64,000 nt of DNA from Gammaproteobacteria bacterium (GTDB taxonomy: Bacteria > Pseudomonadota > Gammaproteobacteria > Pseudomonadales > Azotimanducaceae). The DNA is taken from the NCBI GenBank assembly GCA_026706935.1, contig JAPOXV010000028.1:1-64000 (forward strand). The letters run 5' to 3'. Shown piece by piece: positions 29,004-38,776 of this stretch (position 1 is its first letter; each line of letters begins with the position of its first letter). Both the position numbers and the translations under genes were made by a program. The notes under the pieces were generated by a model, which worked only from the letters and a program-made list of their open reading frames with translations, was not told the DNA's origin and made no database searches.

Positions 29004-30199
29004 ATCGCAGAAGCTTGCTTCAGCGCTTTGACGTCGTCAGCACCTATGCCAAGTAGCTCACCATAAACAGCTTCATTGTCCTCACCTATAGCGCGCGGAA
29101 GCTGAACGGCTGGCGGGTGAAGACCTTGAAAGCGCAGCGGCGTACTTGGGATCATCAAGGGACCTAGTTCGGGATGCTCTAGTTTTTGCAGCGCACCTCG
29201 AGAAATTAGGTGTTGATCCGAAAGAACGTCCGATATTGACTGCACCGGTGCGCAAATCACCTCGTGCGCCTGACATATCTCGAATACTTCGCTCGTGTTC
29301 AACGTTCTGGACCAACTCTCCACGACGTGATCTGTCAGTTCCATGTTCTCAGAACGTGTCGCCATGTTCGCGAACCTTTCGTCGTCCGCAAGATCTTGCC
29401 TTTTCATAGCCTTTAGCAGTTTTCGCCAGTGACCTTCACGAATGCAGATGATGGCAACGTGGCCATCACGCGTCGCATAGATGTTGTACGGTGCCACCGC
29501 CTTTGCTTGATGGTGATTTCCTACTCGCGGCGGGTCGTCGCCGAAGCGGTAATACGCACCTAGTGCCGAACAAAGAGTTGGAATGACAGAGTCCTGCATC
29601 GAGACATCAAGAACCGCCCCTTCCCCCGTCGTTGCTCGACGAAGCAAAGCTGTTACGATCGCAGAATAAAGGTGCACCCCACCCAAAATATCGCATAGTG
29701 CTGGTCCAGATTTGAGAGGCGGCTCGTCTTCGTAACCCGTAATTGCCACAACGCCGCTCATCGCCTGCACGGTCACGTCCATCGCACGATAGTCCGAGTG
29801 AGGACCCTGTTGTCCAAATCCCGTAGCCGCTGCGTAAATTAGTCTTGGGTTAATCGCTGTGAGATCGTCGCCACCGACGCCGTATTTCGCCATCGTACCG
29901 GGTGCGTAGTTCTCAAGCAGCACATCAGCGTGTTGGACTAGCGCTTTAAGCAATTCCTGGCCACGTTCGCTCTTCAGATTCAAAGTAATCGTCTCTTTGT
30001 TACCGTTCAGCATGATGAACGGATAACCCTCGCCAGTAGCCCGTTCAGCACCACGGAGGGTCTCGCCGATCGGCGATTCGATCTTGATCACGCGAGCGCC
30101 CGCCATGGCAAGAAGGTATCCGCAATAGGGACCGTTGTAGATCTGTCCCATGTCGAGTACGGTGAGTCCCGTTAGGGGTTGATGCTGATCGTTTGACAT
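29000..30199 (-). CDS. CaiB/BaiF family III CoA transferase (copy 1)
   Basis: 399-residue family III CoA transferase, which moves CoA between carboxylic acids in catabolism. Landmarks: LTGLTVLDMGQIYNGPYCG at the start, VIKIESPIGETLRG, NLKSERGQELLKALV, and the active-site Asp in YRAMDVTVQAMSGV. The frame extends to a TTG at 30253. ATG 30199 matches the family start (MSNDQHQPLTGL) and is chosen. Substrate unknown. A second member lies at 47019-48218. Confidence 0.88.
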   Translation of the reverse strand: MSNDQHQPLTGLTVLDMGQIYNGPYCGYLLAMAGARVIKIESPIGETLRGAERATGEGYPFIMLNGNKETITLNLKSERGQELLKALVQHADVLLENYAPGTMAKYGVGGDDLTAINPRLIYAAATGFGQQGPHSDYRAMDVTVQAMSGVVAITGYEDEPPLKSGPALCDILGGVHLYSAIVTALLRRATTGEGAVLDVSMQDSVIPTLCSALGAYYRFGDDPPRVGNHHQAKAVAPYNIYATRDGHVAIICIREGHWRKLLKAMKRQDLADDERFANMATRSENMELTDHVVESWSRTLNTSEVFEICQAHEVICAPVQSISDVLSDQHLISRGALQKLEHPELGPLMIPSTPLRFQGLHPPAVQLPRAIGEDNEAVYGELLGIGADDVKALKQASAI

Positions 30200-30418
30200 T
30201 TCTGTGTGACTCACGACAAATCTGGCAGAACCGTTGCGATCTTGGTCCTCCAAATATTCTTCGCTTTGATGTCGTTTGAGAATTGCGCGGATTTATACCG
30301 TTAGTGCACCGGGCTTAAGCGAATGACGACATTTCAACGACTGCTGGTTCACCTAAGTAAGGCTAACCATCCTTTTAAAATGCCCATCCGACTCAATACG
30401 TAGATACGGGCTAGCAGG

Positions 30419-31528
30419 TTGGCAAACGCACGAACTCTGACCCTCGAACAGAAGCAGGACCTTTATCGAGACGGCTACGTGATCGTCAAAAACGCGGTCT
30501 CAGAAGAGCTTGTTGAAAAAGCACTAAACCGAATGCGTACAGCAAAGAAAGGCGAGTACGTGGGTTCTTCGGAACACCTTATCAACCTTGTGAATGCTTC
30601 GGACGTTACCCCAATTCTGCACGAAGCGATGGGTTATTTCGACCCACCGGTTACTTGCCAAGTAGGCGTCCTTAAGCGCCGTGAGCCCGGTGACCACTTC
30701 AATAATCTTGGCTACCGGGATCGCGACATGCCGTACTACGGGGCCGAATCTCACATGGACGGGTTATGCACGATTGGCGTACCGCAAAAACCCGTAGAAG
30801 GGACCGATGCAGAGATCTACAAGATGTATATCTCAAGTGGACCTAAAGGTGACATCGGTCGCAGTCCAGACGTAATGGGTCACAACTCGGTACCACTTTT
30901 CGAAGATCCGGACATGACATTGGGCATGGGTTCATTCACCTCCTTCGTGTTCGTGTGCTTGAACGATCAAACACGCGAAGGATGTGGCCAAACCGCGCTC
31001 TTGAAAGGCGCACACCATATCACTCAAGAGTTCTTCCGCTGGCAGTATGCAACCAACGGGCACATCGGACCAGAGGGACCAGGTTGGCCGCGCTTGAACT
31101 ACGATGCGCCGAACGGTTGTGGGCACACCTACCTACCCGCGTCCGTGCGCGAAAAGTTCATCGATGATACATCGGAGTCTACGCCAGATGGCGTCAAGTG
31201 GCCACGACCCACGCAAGCTCTTATGGAACCCGGCGACGCGTGCATTACTCTATTCAATATGCCGCATTCTGGAACGCGAAACGAACACGGTACGGAATCA
31301 CGGAAGAACATCATTTTCCGAATCCGTAATAAGAGTCGCCAGCCGAAGCACACGGTGAATGGGGTGTCAGATCATCCTGACAGAGGCCAGCGCGGCGAAT
31401 GGCTCGAATACGAAGAAGGCAACAATCCGTGGGAGCGATCGAAATACGCCATCTGCAATATGTGGCATGAGTGGGAAGGGATGCGTGAGGTTGTCGCGGA
31501 CATGGAGGCACAACAATCCGCTGGCTGA
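30419..31528 (+). CDS. Phytanoyl-CoA dioxygenase (PhyH) family protein (copy 1)
   Basis: 369-residue Fe(II)/2-oxoglutarate oxygenase. The iron ligands are visible as the HxD of AESHMDGL and the late His of NMPHSGTRN. The 2-oxoglutarate-binding Arg is probably in RKNIIFRIRN. It should hydroxylate a hydrophobic substrate that cannot be named from sequence. TTG start with a weak ribosome site; no better start lies nearby. An SDR gene follows 21 bases downstream and may oxidise the alcohol formed. It is clearly paralogous to the protein at 39218-40279, including GVSDHPDRG near the C terminus. Confidence 0.83.
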   Translation: MANARTLTLEQKQDLYRDGYVIVKNAVSEELVEKALNRMRTAKKGEYVGSSEHLINLVNASDVTPILHEAMGYFDPPVTCQVGVLKRREPGDHFNNLGYRDRDMPYYGAESHMDGLCTIGVPQKPVEGTDAEIYKMYISSGPKGDIGRSPDVMGHNSVPLFEDPDMTLGMGSFTSFVFVCLNDQTREGCGQTALLKGAHHITQEFFRWQYATNGHIGPEGPGWPRLNYDAPNGCGHTYLPASVREKFIDDTSESTPDGVKWPRPTQALMEPGDACITLFNMPHSGTRNEHGTESRKNIIFRIRNKSRQPKHTVNGVSDHPDRGQRGEWLEYEEGNNPWERSKYAICNMWHEWEGMREVVADMEAQQSAG

Positions 31529-31549
31529 TTAAAGCGGAGTAATTTAGAC

Positions 31550-32473
31550 GTGGCGAACGAACACGCAACCGACAATAACGCTCATCCAGACATATCGAAA
31601 CTAGCAGGTGGACTAGCAATCGTCACCGGCGGTGCGTCGGGGATCGGACATGCCATTTTGGAAGCTGCAGTCACCCACGGTCTGCATCCAGTTATAGTTG
31701 ATATCGACGCTGAAGCGATTAAAGTCGCGGAAGCGAAACTTAAGCGTATAGCTGATAGCAACGAGCTACGTGTAAGCGGTATCGAAGTCGACGTTTCAAG
31801 TGAGGAAAGCGTTTTATCTCTTCGAAACACGATCGAAGATCAGATGCCCGGTGTTCCGATTTCATTATTAGTCTGTAATGCAGGCGTTGGCGCAGGCGGC
31901 GGTGTCATCGGTGCACGGGACATTGACTGGGATTTCGTTTTGGGCGTGAACGTCAAAGGTGTTGCACATTTCGTCAGGCACTTTGTACCAAAAATGCTTG
32001 AACAGAATGCACCTGGTTCCTTTGTCGCGACGTCATCTCAGGACGGTTTATGTGCAGCGCAAGGCGTTTACGGTGTGACAAAACATGCGTGCGTAGCCCT
32101 ATGCGAAGCGCTATATCAGGAGCTACGAGGGCGTCTCTCCGTGCATGTGCTTTGCCCGAATGTCGTAGGAACCAACATCGTGCGGTCTGGCACGCATCGA
32201 CCCGAACGATTCGGTGGACCAACACCAGCGTCATCAGCGACAGAGGCGCTCGTGGAGAGATTTAAAAATTTCGGTATGCCTCCAAGTCGTTGTGCAGAAA
32301 TGGTGTTCAATGCGATTCAGTCAGGTGATTTCTACATTCTTGCGGAAGCTGAAGAGGATCCGGGTCACATCTACAACCAAGCGAAAGTACGCATGGACGC
32401 GATACTAAATCACGGACGTCCATTCAGACCTCCTAGCGAATTCATCGCTCGGGTCTTCAGACCTAGCACTTAA
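31550..32473 (+). CDS. Short-chain dehydrogenase/reductase
   Basis: 307-residue SDR with the cofactor motif TGGASGIG, the NAG motif in LLVCNAGVGAGG, catalytic Ser in VATSSQDG and the YxxxK in YGVTKHA. The Asp in VIVDIDAEA points to NAD(H). GTG start with GGAG at 31535-31538. Probably transcribed with the upstream PhyH gene, which suggests a hydroxylation-then-oxidation pair. Convergent with the TonB receptor gene. Confidence 0.88.
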   Translation: MANEHATDNNAHPDISKLAGGLAIVTGGASGIGHAILEAAVTHGLHPVIVDIDAEAIKVAEAKLKRIADSNELRVSGIEVDVSSEESVLSLRNTIEDQMPGVPISLLVCNAGVGAGGGVIGARDIDWDFVLGVNVKGVAHFVRHFVPKMLEQNAPGSFVATSSQDGLCAAQGVYGVTKHACVALCEALYQELRGRLSVHVLCPNVVGTNIVRSGTHRPERFGGPTPASSATEALVERFKNFGMPPSRCAEMVFNAIQSGDFYILAEAEEDPGHIYNQAKVRMDAILNHGRPFRPPSEFIARVFRPST

Positions 32474-32575
32474 CTAACTAAATACGGCGTCGCGTCGAAG
32501 GCGACTCACTATCAATCCGATCGCCAATACGAATCTGAAAACGGCTAAGGGTGTAGGCGCTCGTTTCGCAGATAT

Positions 32576-34780
32576 TTAGAGATTCAGTCGTAATTCCAAT
32601 CCCAGCAGTCGAGGCGCTTCGTAAACAGCAACCGGAAATATGGACGCGCCAATTGTTAGTTTCTGAACGCCTTTGTCCGTCAGATTCCGGCCGAAAACGG
32701 ATACGCTGTTGCCACGCGCGCCCCAAGCCCACTTTATTGAGCCGTTAATTAACGTGGTAGCTGGTCGATAGTAAATCTCGTCGTTACTCTCACCAAAGGA
32801 GTTGTAGCGCGATTGATATCGAGCCTCAAGGCGGAAATCTAGCGTATTTTGTCCGAGATATGACGTGTAATTAATCGCGTTAGATACGGACAGATGAGGT
32901 GCCATTAATACATCGAGATGTGAATTGTCAGTGACGATCCCGTCGTTATTGAGGTCAACTAGAAACGTATCCCACTGTGCATCCAACAAGCCGATTGCAA
33001 AATCAATACTGAGGTTTGGCTGCACCAACCAATCGGACTCGAACTCAAGCCCTTTGATGTCCACATTGCCGAGGTTCTCGTTGATGGGTTCGTTTCCTCT
33101 ACCCGTCGAATTAGTGCGTCGTACAAACCCTACGAGATCCTCGTAGTCCGCATAGAACAACGCTGCAGATAGCCGTAGATGATTCTGAAATAAATTCGCT
33201 TTCATTCCAGTCTCGTAATTCGTTACATATTCGGCGTCGTATGGTCCGACATTTTCCGGAACTGTTGCCCTACTAGTGAATCCGCCAGACTTGTAACCGG
33301 TAGAGATTGTTGCATAGCCCATGATTGATTCCGAATATTCATACTTAGCTCCTAGTTTCCAAGTCGGTTGATCCCAGGTCGTCTCGGCGTCTAGTACGAT
33401 CGGAGGTCGTTGCGGAGCAGGAGCGGGAAGACCGAAGTTGCTCACCGTGACTTCCTTTTTATCCTCCGTAATTCTTCCTCCTGCGATCAAAATGAACTGT
33501 TCATTCAATCGAAAATCGGTCTGAGCGAATACAGCGAAGCTATTAGTTTGCTGCCTAGCTATCGTGGTTCGTGCTGCGTCTGCGAATTCATATGTGGCGG
33601 AAAAAGGAGGCCCGATATTCTGATAGAAAAAACGTCGAGCGTTTTCCTTGAACGCGAACACGCCTAAAACATAGTCCCAGCGCGTGCTATGTGCATCATG
33701 GAATCGAATTTCCAGACTATCCTGTCCATGGTCGATATCGAATCCAATATTCACATTTAGTCGCGGATTTGGACCGAGGGCGGGTGGCTGTGCACCCGCA
33801 CGACCATCGAGATCGGTGTATAGAAGAAAACTGCTTTCGTGTGTATTGCCGGCGACATAGATCGTCCCAGGTTCAAACTCAATTTCCGATAGCAATGTAA
33901 ATCCGCTCTCGTCGGAATTGTTGAATCCGTCCGTATCCATATTGACCAAATGGACATCACCATCTGCCGTTCCATATGGATCTTGGATTACGTTCGACGT
34001 TGCGATTCCATCCGATTCCTCTTCGACCTGATAGTACGTGAGAGTGGTTGCCACGTTCGAGACGATATGGTCCAATTTGAGACGTAGCGTGTTGGAATCC
34101 TGTACGCCTAACCGATTACCATTGAATGCATTAGTAACGTGACCGTCGTATCCTCGCTTCGAAATAGTCAAGCGCGACCGGAGAGAATCGTTCAAAATCT
34201 GGCCTGATTCGGCCGATATCACATATTTCGAAAGACCGTACTCACCTACCGTCGCACGAGCTGCTAAACCAGCTTCCTGATCGGCGGCGCGGGTAATAAT
34301 GTTGACAGTCCCCGCGAGACTATTCCGTCCGAAGAGGGTTCCCTGAGGACCACGCTGCACTTCCACTCTTTCGACATCAATCTGATCGTGACCTAGCCCC
34401 GTAACACGGGCATGGGGAATTCCGTCGATTAATACCTGCGTCTTCTGATCCGCAAATGGGTCCGTATCGAAGAAGCCGATACCGCGGATGGCCATGTTTG
34501 CTGTGTTTTCAATGAACACCATATCCTGCAATATGACATTGGGCACTGTACCGTTTAAATCAGAAATGTCGTTAGCTCCGGATTCTTCGATGAGCGAACC
34601 CGGAAGAACTGAGACCGACACTGGAACATCCTCAAGATTTTGCTCTACTTTTTGCGCGGTAACGATTATTTCCTCTAATCCCACTTGCTCGTCTGCCGAT
34701 GCGGAAACAATGCACAACATCAGCAACGCTGCGATGATGACGATACGAAATGCGGTTAGAGTGGAGAGCCGGATCTTCAA
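32576..34780 (-). CDS. TonB-dependent outer-membrane receptor
   Basis: 734-residue TonB-dependent receptor with a signal peptide, a TonB-box-like EEIIVTAQK just after it, and a plug domain (about 45-160; VEVQRGPQGTLFGRNSLAG). A 22-strand-type barrel ends in the usual aromatic/hydrophobic terminus LLGLELRLNL. It should take up a ligand larger than porins allow, with energy from TonB. The ligand is unknown; no Fur-like site is seen upstream. TTG start with AGGAG just before it. It is last in a run after a substrate-binding lipoprotein and a sensor-like protein. Confidence 0.9.
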   Translation of the reverse strand: MKIRLSTLTAFRIVIIAALLMLCIVSASADEQVGLEEIIVTAQKVEQNLEDVPVSVSVLPGSLIEESGANDISDLNGTVPNVILQDMVFIENTANMAIRGIGFFDTDPFADQKTQVLIDGIPHARVTGLGHDQIDVERVEVQRGPQGTLFGRNSLAGTVNIITRAADQEAGLAARATVGEYGLSKYVISAESGQILNDSLRSRLTISKRGYDGHVTNAFNGNRLGVQDSNTLRLKLDHIVSNVATTLTYYQVEEESDGIATSNVIQDPYGTADGDVHLVNMDTDGFNNSDESGFTLLSEIEFEPGTIYVAGNTHESSFLLYTDLDGRAGAQPPALGPNPRLNVNIGFDIDHGQDSLEIRFHDAHSTRWDYVLGVFAFKENARRFFYQNIGPPFSATYEFADAARTTIARQQTNSFAVFAQTDFRLNEQFILIAGGRITEDKKEVTVSNFGLPAPAPQRPPIVLDAETTWDQPTWKLGAKYEYSESIMGYATISTGYKSGGFTSRATVPENVGPYDAEYVTNYETGMKANLFQNHLRLSAALFYADYEDLVGFVRRTNSTGRGNEPINENLGNVDIKGLEFESDWLVQPNLSIDFAIGLLDAQWDTFLVDLNNDGIVTDNSHLDVLMAPHLSVSNAINYTSYLGQNTLDFRLEARYQSRYNSFGESNDEIYYRPATTLINGSIKWAWGARGNSVSVFGRNLTDKGVQKLTIGASIFPVAVYEAPRLLGLELRLNL

Positions 34781-34887
34781 ATTGTCTCCTTTAAATAACG
34801 AGAGGTGGCTATGACCACCAGGGTGGCGGTGCTTTGGGAAGTGATGGTGCCTAGTCTTAATCCAAGCGAATAGACAGTGCTGGAAAG

Positions 34888-36699
34888 TCAGCTTGACGTA
34901 GTCGCATCCTGGAGAATTGAGTCAATCAACGCATTAATATCGATTTGTAATTCAGCAAAAACCTGGCGATTGAGCTGCATCAATTCTCTTTCGTTCGCCA
35001 CGAGAGGCAATCTATGTCGAAGCGAATCGAACACGTTCGACTCCCCATTTCCATATCGGATGAATTGCCGTGCCAGTGGAACAAGTTCCGAACGTACTTC
35101 CGCGCCGCCGGTTTGCTCTAGAAAGTCGATACTCTTCTCAAGCCGATGAGAAGCGGTAATAAAACGTTCTTCTCCTACCCCGATCCAAGTCGCGTCCGTC
35201 ATGATGATCGCGATGATCAATCCTGAAAACGTACGGAATATCGATTCATTGACCGACGCTAGATGCCAGTAACGTAAGAACTCAGCTTGGGACAACCGAT
35301 CCGATTCAACGGCAACCTCCTCTCTAGACTCGCTCCTTCCTGTCAGCATGTAATAAAGCTGGTTATCTAAGCTCGAAACCACCGCGGGTTCAAGTTGGTA
35401 ATCTACGAAACTTCGCAGCTGCGCACGTTCTTGCGCGGCCGATCGCAACGCGTCGGCCAATTCAGGACGACCATTCAGGATTCTCTCTGTCGTAGACTGG
35501 ATACGATCGACCGCCAACGCCATGCGCTCGCTTTCGCTGACGTATCCGATATCGTCTAATGTCTGCAATCCTTCACGAATGCCTGATATATGTGCGTTGA
35601 CGGTATTCCGCAGCTTTGGCACATCGGAATTCGGCGCATCAACGCTGGTTACTTCTGACATTCTCGAAGCCGCTTCCGATACATGTTGACTTACGAACAT
35701 TGCAGCACTTAGCGCCATTGCAGTGCCACTCTCGGTGGCTTCGCTCTCAATTTCAGCGATAGCGTCCGCCAGAAGCGCGTGAACTTCGCGCTGAAGAGAG
35801 GAGGAGATAGCGTCTACGCTGGCAGCTAGTTGTGCTTCTTGTTCGTCTAGGCTCAAGCGAGTCTTCATCTGATCGATCAAATTCGTTTCGCCATATGCCG
35901 CCTCCACCAAATTGAGCGCAAGGGGGACGAGCGTAGGATCTAGATCTTCGAAGTCTTCATCGGACAGCACTGCGGCATTTTCGCGGAGCTGATAAATCGC
36001 CAAGTTCACGGCTTCCTCCACCGTGCCAATGAACTCGCTATCCGTTTGTCTCGTAGCTACCTCTAAGGCTATGTAGCCCTGATCAATCTGTTGCTTCAGG
36101 AGAGCCAAGCGTGCATAAAGTAATAAGTCTTCGACCGATATAAACTCCTGCACATGCGCCGACTGACTATCTCGACTACTGGACTGAGAAATAACGCGAT
36201 GGAATAGATCGTCCTCGCTTGCAACGGCTGCAGGAAGGAGTTGCCAACTGGTATCTGCAACAAGCTTCTGACGACTCTTCTGCGAGTCACTCAAACTCCT
36301 TGCTAATCTAGTCCGACCGTCTTCGAGTTGCGATGCATTCAGGATCAACTCCTCTAGCAACTGACGTATTCGCTCCGCTGCATCAGCGTGTTTCGTGTTA
36401 GCCAACACGTCAAGTAGGCTGCGAATCTCTGCCGCACCAGAATCGACGTTCGTTCTGGACTCCCTTATTTCCTCAGGGGACATGTCGGCGAACGTCCTCG
36501 TTGAGGCCGTATCAGCTAGGGATCTTGAATGTCGGGCTACCGACAACGCAGTGACAGTCGCATGTAATTCTGGATTCTCTTCAAGAGAAAAATCAGTATT
36601 GCCGACAGCAAACCCACACGCAAGCGTAATCGCAGTCGCAATGCCACGCCCGAGAAGCGTCACGCGCGCCAATCGAGCCGTAATATCCATATTGATCAT
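34888..36699 (-). CDS. Periplasmic helical-bundle protein resembling a TorS-type sensor domain, no kinase
   Basis: 603 residues, almost wholly alpha-helical, after an N-terminal hydrophobic signal or anchor (about 12-33). The long helices with regular hydrophobic spacing and the context resemble the ligand-binding region of TorS-type sensor kinases. This is inference from pattern and neighbours. There is no HAMP, histidine kinase or receiver domain, and only about 100 bases separate it from the receptor gene, so the output part is absent. A weaker hydrophobic stretch lies near 470-490. The ATG overlaps the stop of the upstream binding-protein gene by one base, which supports a working pair. 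Confidence 0.6.
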   Translation of the reverse strand: MINMDITARLARVTLLGRGIATAITLACGFAVGNTDFSLEENPELHATVTALSVARHSRSLADTASTRTFADMSPEEIRESRTNVDSGAAEIRSLLDVLANTKHADAAERIRQLLEELILNASQLEDGRTRLARSLSDSQKSRQKLVADTSWQLLPAAVASEDDLFHRVISQSSSRDSQSAHVQEFISVEDLLLYARLALLKQQIDQGYIALEVATRQTDSEFIGTVEEAVNLAIYQLRENAAVLSDEDFEDLDPTLVPLALNLVEAAYGETNLIDQMKTRLSLDEQEAQLAASVDAISSSLQREVHALLADAIAEIESEATESGTAMALSAAMFVSQHVSEAASRMSEVTSVDAPNSDVPKLRNTVNAHISGIREGLQTLDDIGYVSESERMALAVDRIQSTTERILNGRPELADALRSAAQERAQLRSFVDYQLEPAVVSSLDNQLYYMLTGRSESREEVAVESDRLSQAEFLRYWHLASVNESIFRTFSGLIIAIIMTDATWIGVGEERFITASHRLEKSIDFLEQTGGAEVRSELVPLARQFIRYGNGESNVFDSLRHRLPLVANERELMQLNRQVFAELQIDINALIDSILQDATTSS

Positions 36700-37970
36700 T
36701 ACGGTCGCTCAGCAAGATTGGTGATCGGGATGAACTTACCGAGTTCGTTTATTACCGTAATGATCACTTCGTCGGAGCCTTGGTTGTCACCCGGACCATA
36801 TTGCAGCTCTACACCGGAGAGATTGATCGGTTGCGTGGATTGAATTGCATCCAAGAAACAGCGACGCGTTAGATCTTCGCACGCTTCAAGCCCAACAATG
36901 GCTATTCGACCTGCCATATATCCTTCAAGGGAAACAAATCCTGGCACCGCACTCTCGTCAAATGATTCGAGCGCTGCAAGGTATTCCGACACGATTGGAG
37001 AATTAGCGTCATCGGGTACGGGTACCACCTGCGTTACGAATACACCCGTTGCGTCACTCCCTAATTCACGCGCTAGCGCATTACTCCCGACGAACGAGAC
37101 GGCTAGAAAAATTGGATCGATATCCATCCGAAGGAGTGAGATAGCTTTAGCCACAGGCTGGTAAGCGCCAATCATGATGACGGCTTCAGGGTTCGCGGCA
37201 GCAATATGAAACACAGCAGCTTTGACAGCACTTGAATTGCGCTCGTAATACCACGTCTCTACTGGTTCAAGTTCACGACGTTCAAGAGCTTCGAGTACAC
37301 CGCTTAATCCTGATTGTCCGTACGAGTCGTTTTGGTACATGACTGCGATTCTCGAAACGCCGAGATCTTGCGTGAGACGTTCGACCATGTATTCAGTCTC
37401 CTGCGCGTAGGACGCCCGTAGATTGACAACCGATCGCAATTCCGGACTCCTAAGAAAACCGGCACCGGTGAATGGTGCGAGAAACGGCACTCCATGAGAT
37501 TCAACTAAAGGTACGGCGGACCGCGACGTCGGTGTTCCAACGCCCCCAATCAGACCGAACACCTTCTCTTTCGTGATTAAATCTCGTGTGTTGGCATAAG
37601 CAAAGCCCGGTTCGTATCTGTCATCCATAGTCACCAGTTCGAGCATGCGACCATACACGCCGCCGACCTGATTCTGTTCTTGGAATGCCACTTCGATTCC
37701 TAAGCGCATCGCTTGTCCTAATGCTTGGGCGGGTCCTTCGAATGCGGCGGACTGACCAAAAACTACACGATCGTCGAAGACGCCAGGATTCGAAGGATCA
37801 TCAACTAATAGCGTCATTGGTGCTAAATCTACTTCACCAGTTGATTGTGCAAGATCCCCACTCGGCTCTTCTTCTGCACAAGCCACCATTAGGGAAAGTA
37901 CAACGCTCAAGACAAACGCCGATAGCAAGGTACGAGAAAGGTAAGGTATATCGGACTCGGAAATGGTCAT
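36699..37970 (-). CDS. Branched-chain amino acid-type ABC substrate-binding lipoprotein
   Basis: 423-residue periplasmic binding protein of the LivJ/Peripla_BP_6 type, with a lipoprotein signal (lipobox MVAC, C31). Family segments: VFGQSAAFEGPAQALGQAMR, LIGGVGTPTSRSAVPLVE and VAVMYQNDSYGQSGL-like text (seen as RIAVMYQNDSYGQSGL). No ABC permease or ATPase gene is nearby, so it is more likely a ligand presenter for the next gene's product, as TorT is for TorS, than a transport component. The first gene of a three-gene minus-strand set. Confidence 0.82.
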   Translation of the reverse strand: MTISESDIPYLSRTLLSAFVLSVVLSLMVACAEEEPSGDLAQSTGEVDLAPMTLLVDDPSNPGVFDDRVVFGQSAAFEGPAQALGQAMRLGIEVAFQEQNQVGGVYGRMLELVTMDDRYEPGFAYANTRDLITKEKVFGLIGGVGTPTSRSAVPLVESHGVPFLAPFTGAGFLRSPELRSVVNLRASYAQETEYMVERLTQDLGVSRIAVMYQNDSYGQSGLSGVLEALERRELEPVETWYYERNSSAVKAAVFHIAAANPEAVIMIGAYQPVAKAISLLRMDIDPIFLAVSFVGSNALARELGSDATGVFVTQVVPVPDDANSPIVSEYLAALESFDESAVPGFVSLEGYMAGRIAIVGLEACEDLTRRCFLDAIQSTQPINLSGVELQYGPGDNQGSDEVIITVINELGKFIPITNLAERP

Positions 37971-38355
37971 GTCAATTGTTCCTTACAGTAGTCGACATTC
38001 TTGTAGGAACACGGACCGTCACCAGCCGTGTATATAACGACGTCGATTTTAATTCTCGCTTCGCACTCCGTCTACGAAGTCACCTATCGGGACCTACTCC
38101 GAGCGGAAGAACGAGACTCAAGAACTCCACCGTCGGATAAGCGCCAAGCTCGACACGTTGTTCTCGTGAGCCAGCACGCACAAGAAATGTCGAGTGCCGT
38201 TACGCAGAAATCCGATTTTGCAAGATAGGACTTACTAGCGGAATCGAAATCCTTAGCCTGACATCGTGTCAAAAATAGTTGACATTCGTTTGATTGTCAA
38301 ATATTATTTACATCATGTCAATATTTTTAGTCATTGAAAGTAATTGGAGGTTTCC
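37971..38355. other. Divergent intergenic region between the binding-protein gene and the membrane/XRE cassette
   Basis: 385 bases, with short unsupported frames only. The right side holds the TGTCAA promoter/operator cluster (38267-38321). The ten-base string TCATGTCAAT occurs twice: at 38313-38322, and at 37967-37976 over the start codon of the binding-protein gene. The XRE regulator could therefore affect both sides. Confidence 0.45.
38267..38321 (+). promoter_or_regulatory. Sigma-70-like promoter overlapped by TGTCAA operator repeats
   Basis: TTGACA (38279-38284), 17 bases, TATTAT (38302-38307) forms a near-consensus promoter pointing at the cassette. TGTCAA occurs at 38267, 38295 and 38316 in direct orientation. 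The first pairs with TTGACA, the -35 itself, as an 18-base inverted repeat (38267-38284). Sites before, between and after the promoter elements suggest repression, most simply autoregulation by the XRE protein encoded downstream. Confidence 0.65.
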
Positions 38356-38775
38356 GTGGATACGTCTTTCGAGGAAAAGAGCGCGTGGATTCAACTGGCC
38401 AGTCTTGTCATCGGTTTAGGTGGCTATCTTTCATTTGCCGGTATATTGATGTCAAACGGCATTAATGTTCTGCCCGCCTTCGTACCCTTCCTCGTCGCGG
38501 CGATCGTTGTCATAGTCGCCATTAATGTCGTAGGGCACGTGGCTGTAGCAATCAAAAACCGGTCAGTTGAAGGTGACGAGCGCGACCAGCTAATTGGATG
38601 TCGCGCAGAGAGTCAATCGGCGTGGATCTTGGGTGTTGGCGTCATTGGCGCGATCATTGCGTTGATTCTGTCGGTCCACTATTTCTGGGTGGTTCACCTG
38701 CTGCTTATCTCTTTGTTCAGTTCGGAAATCATCAAGCTCGTGTTGCAGGTCGTCTACTACCGTAGCGGAATCTAA
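38356..38775 (+). CDS. Small four-helix membrane protein
   Basis: 139 residues with four predicted membrane helices (about 13-35, 43-64, 90-112 and 115-135) and a charged loop NRSVEGDERDQLIGCRAES between the second and third. The family is not recognised with certainty; small membrane proteins of this type are often encoded before XRE regulators. The GTG at 38356 is chosen because GGAGG (38346-38350) lies six bases upstream. The in-frame TTG at 38344 would overlap that ribosome site. Next gene follows after one base. Confidence 0.75.
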   Translation: MDTSFEEKSAWIQLASLVIGLGGYLSFAGILMSNGINVLPAFVPFLVAAIVVIVAINVVGHVAVAIKNRSVEGDERDQLIGCRAESQSAWILGVGVIGAIIALILSVHYFWVVHLLLISLFSSEIIKLVLQVVYYRSGI

Positions 38776-38776
38776 T

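Noticed and set aside
38028-38228. Short plus-strand frame in the gap before the XRE cassette
   Set aside because: No ribosome site, no protein-like composition, and no recognised family.
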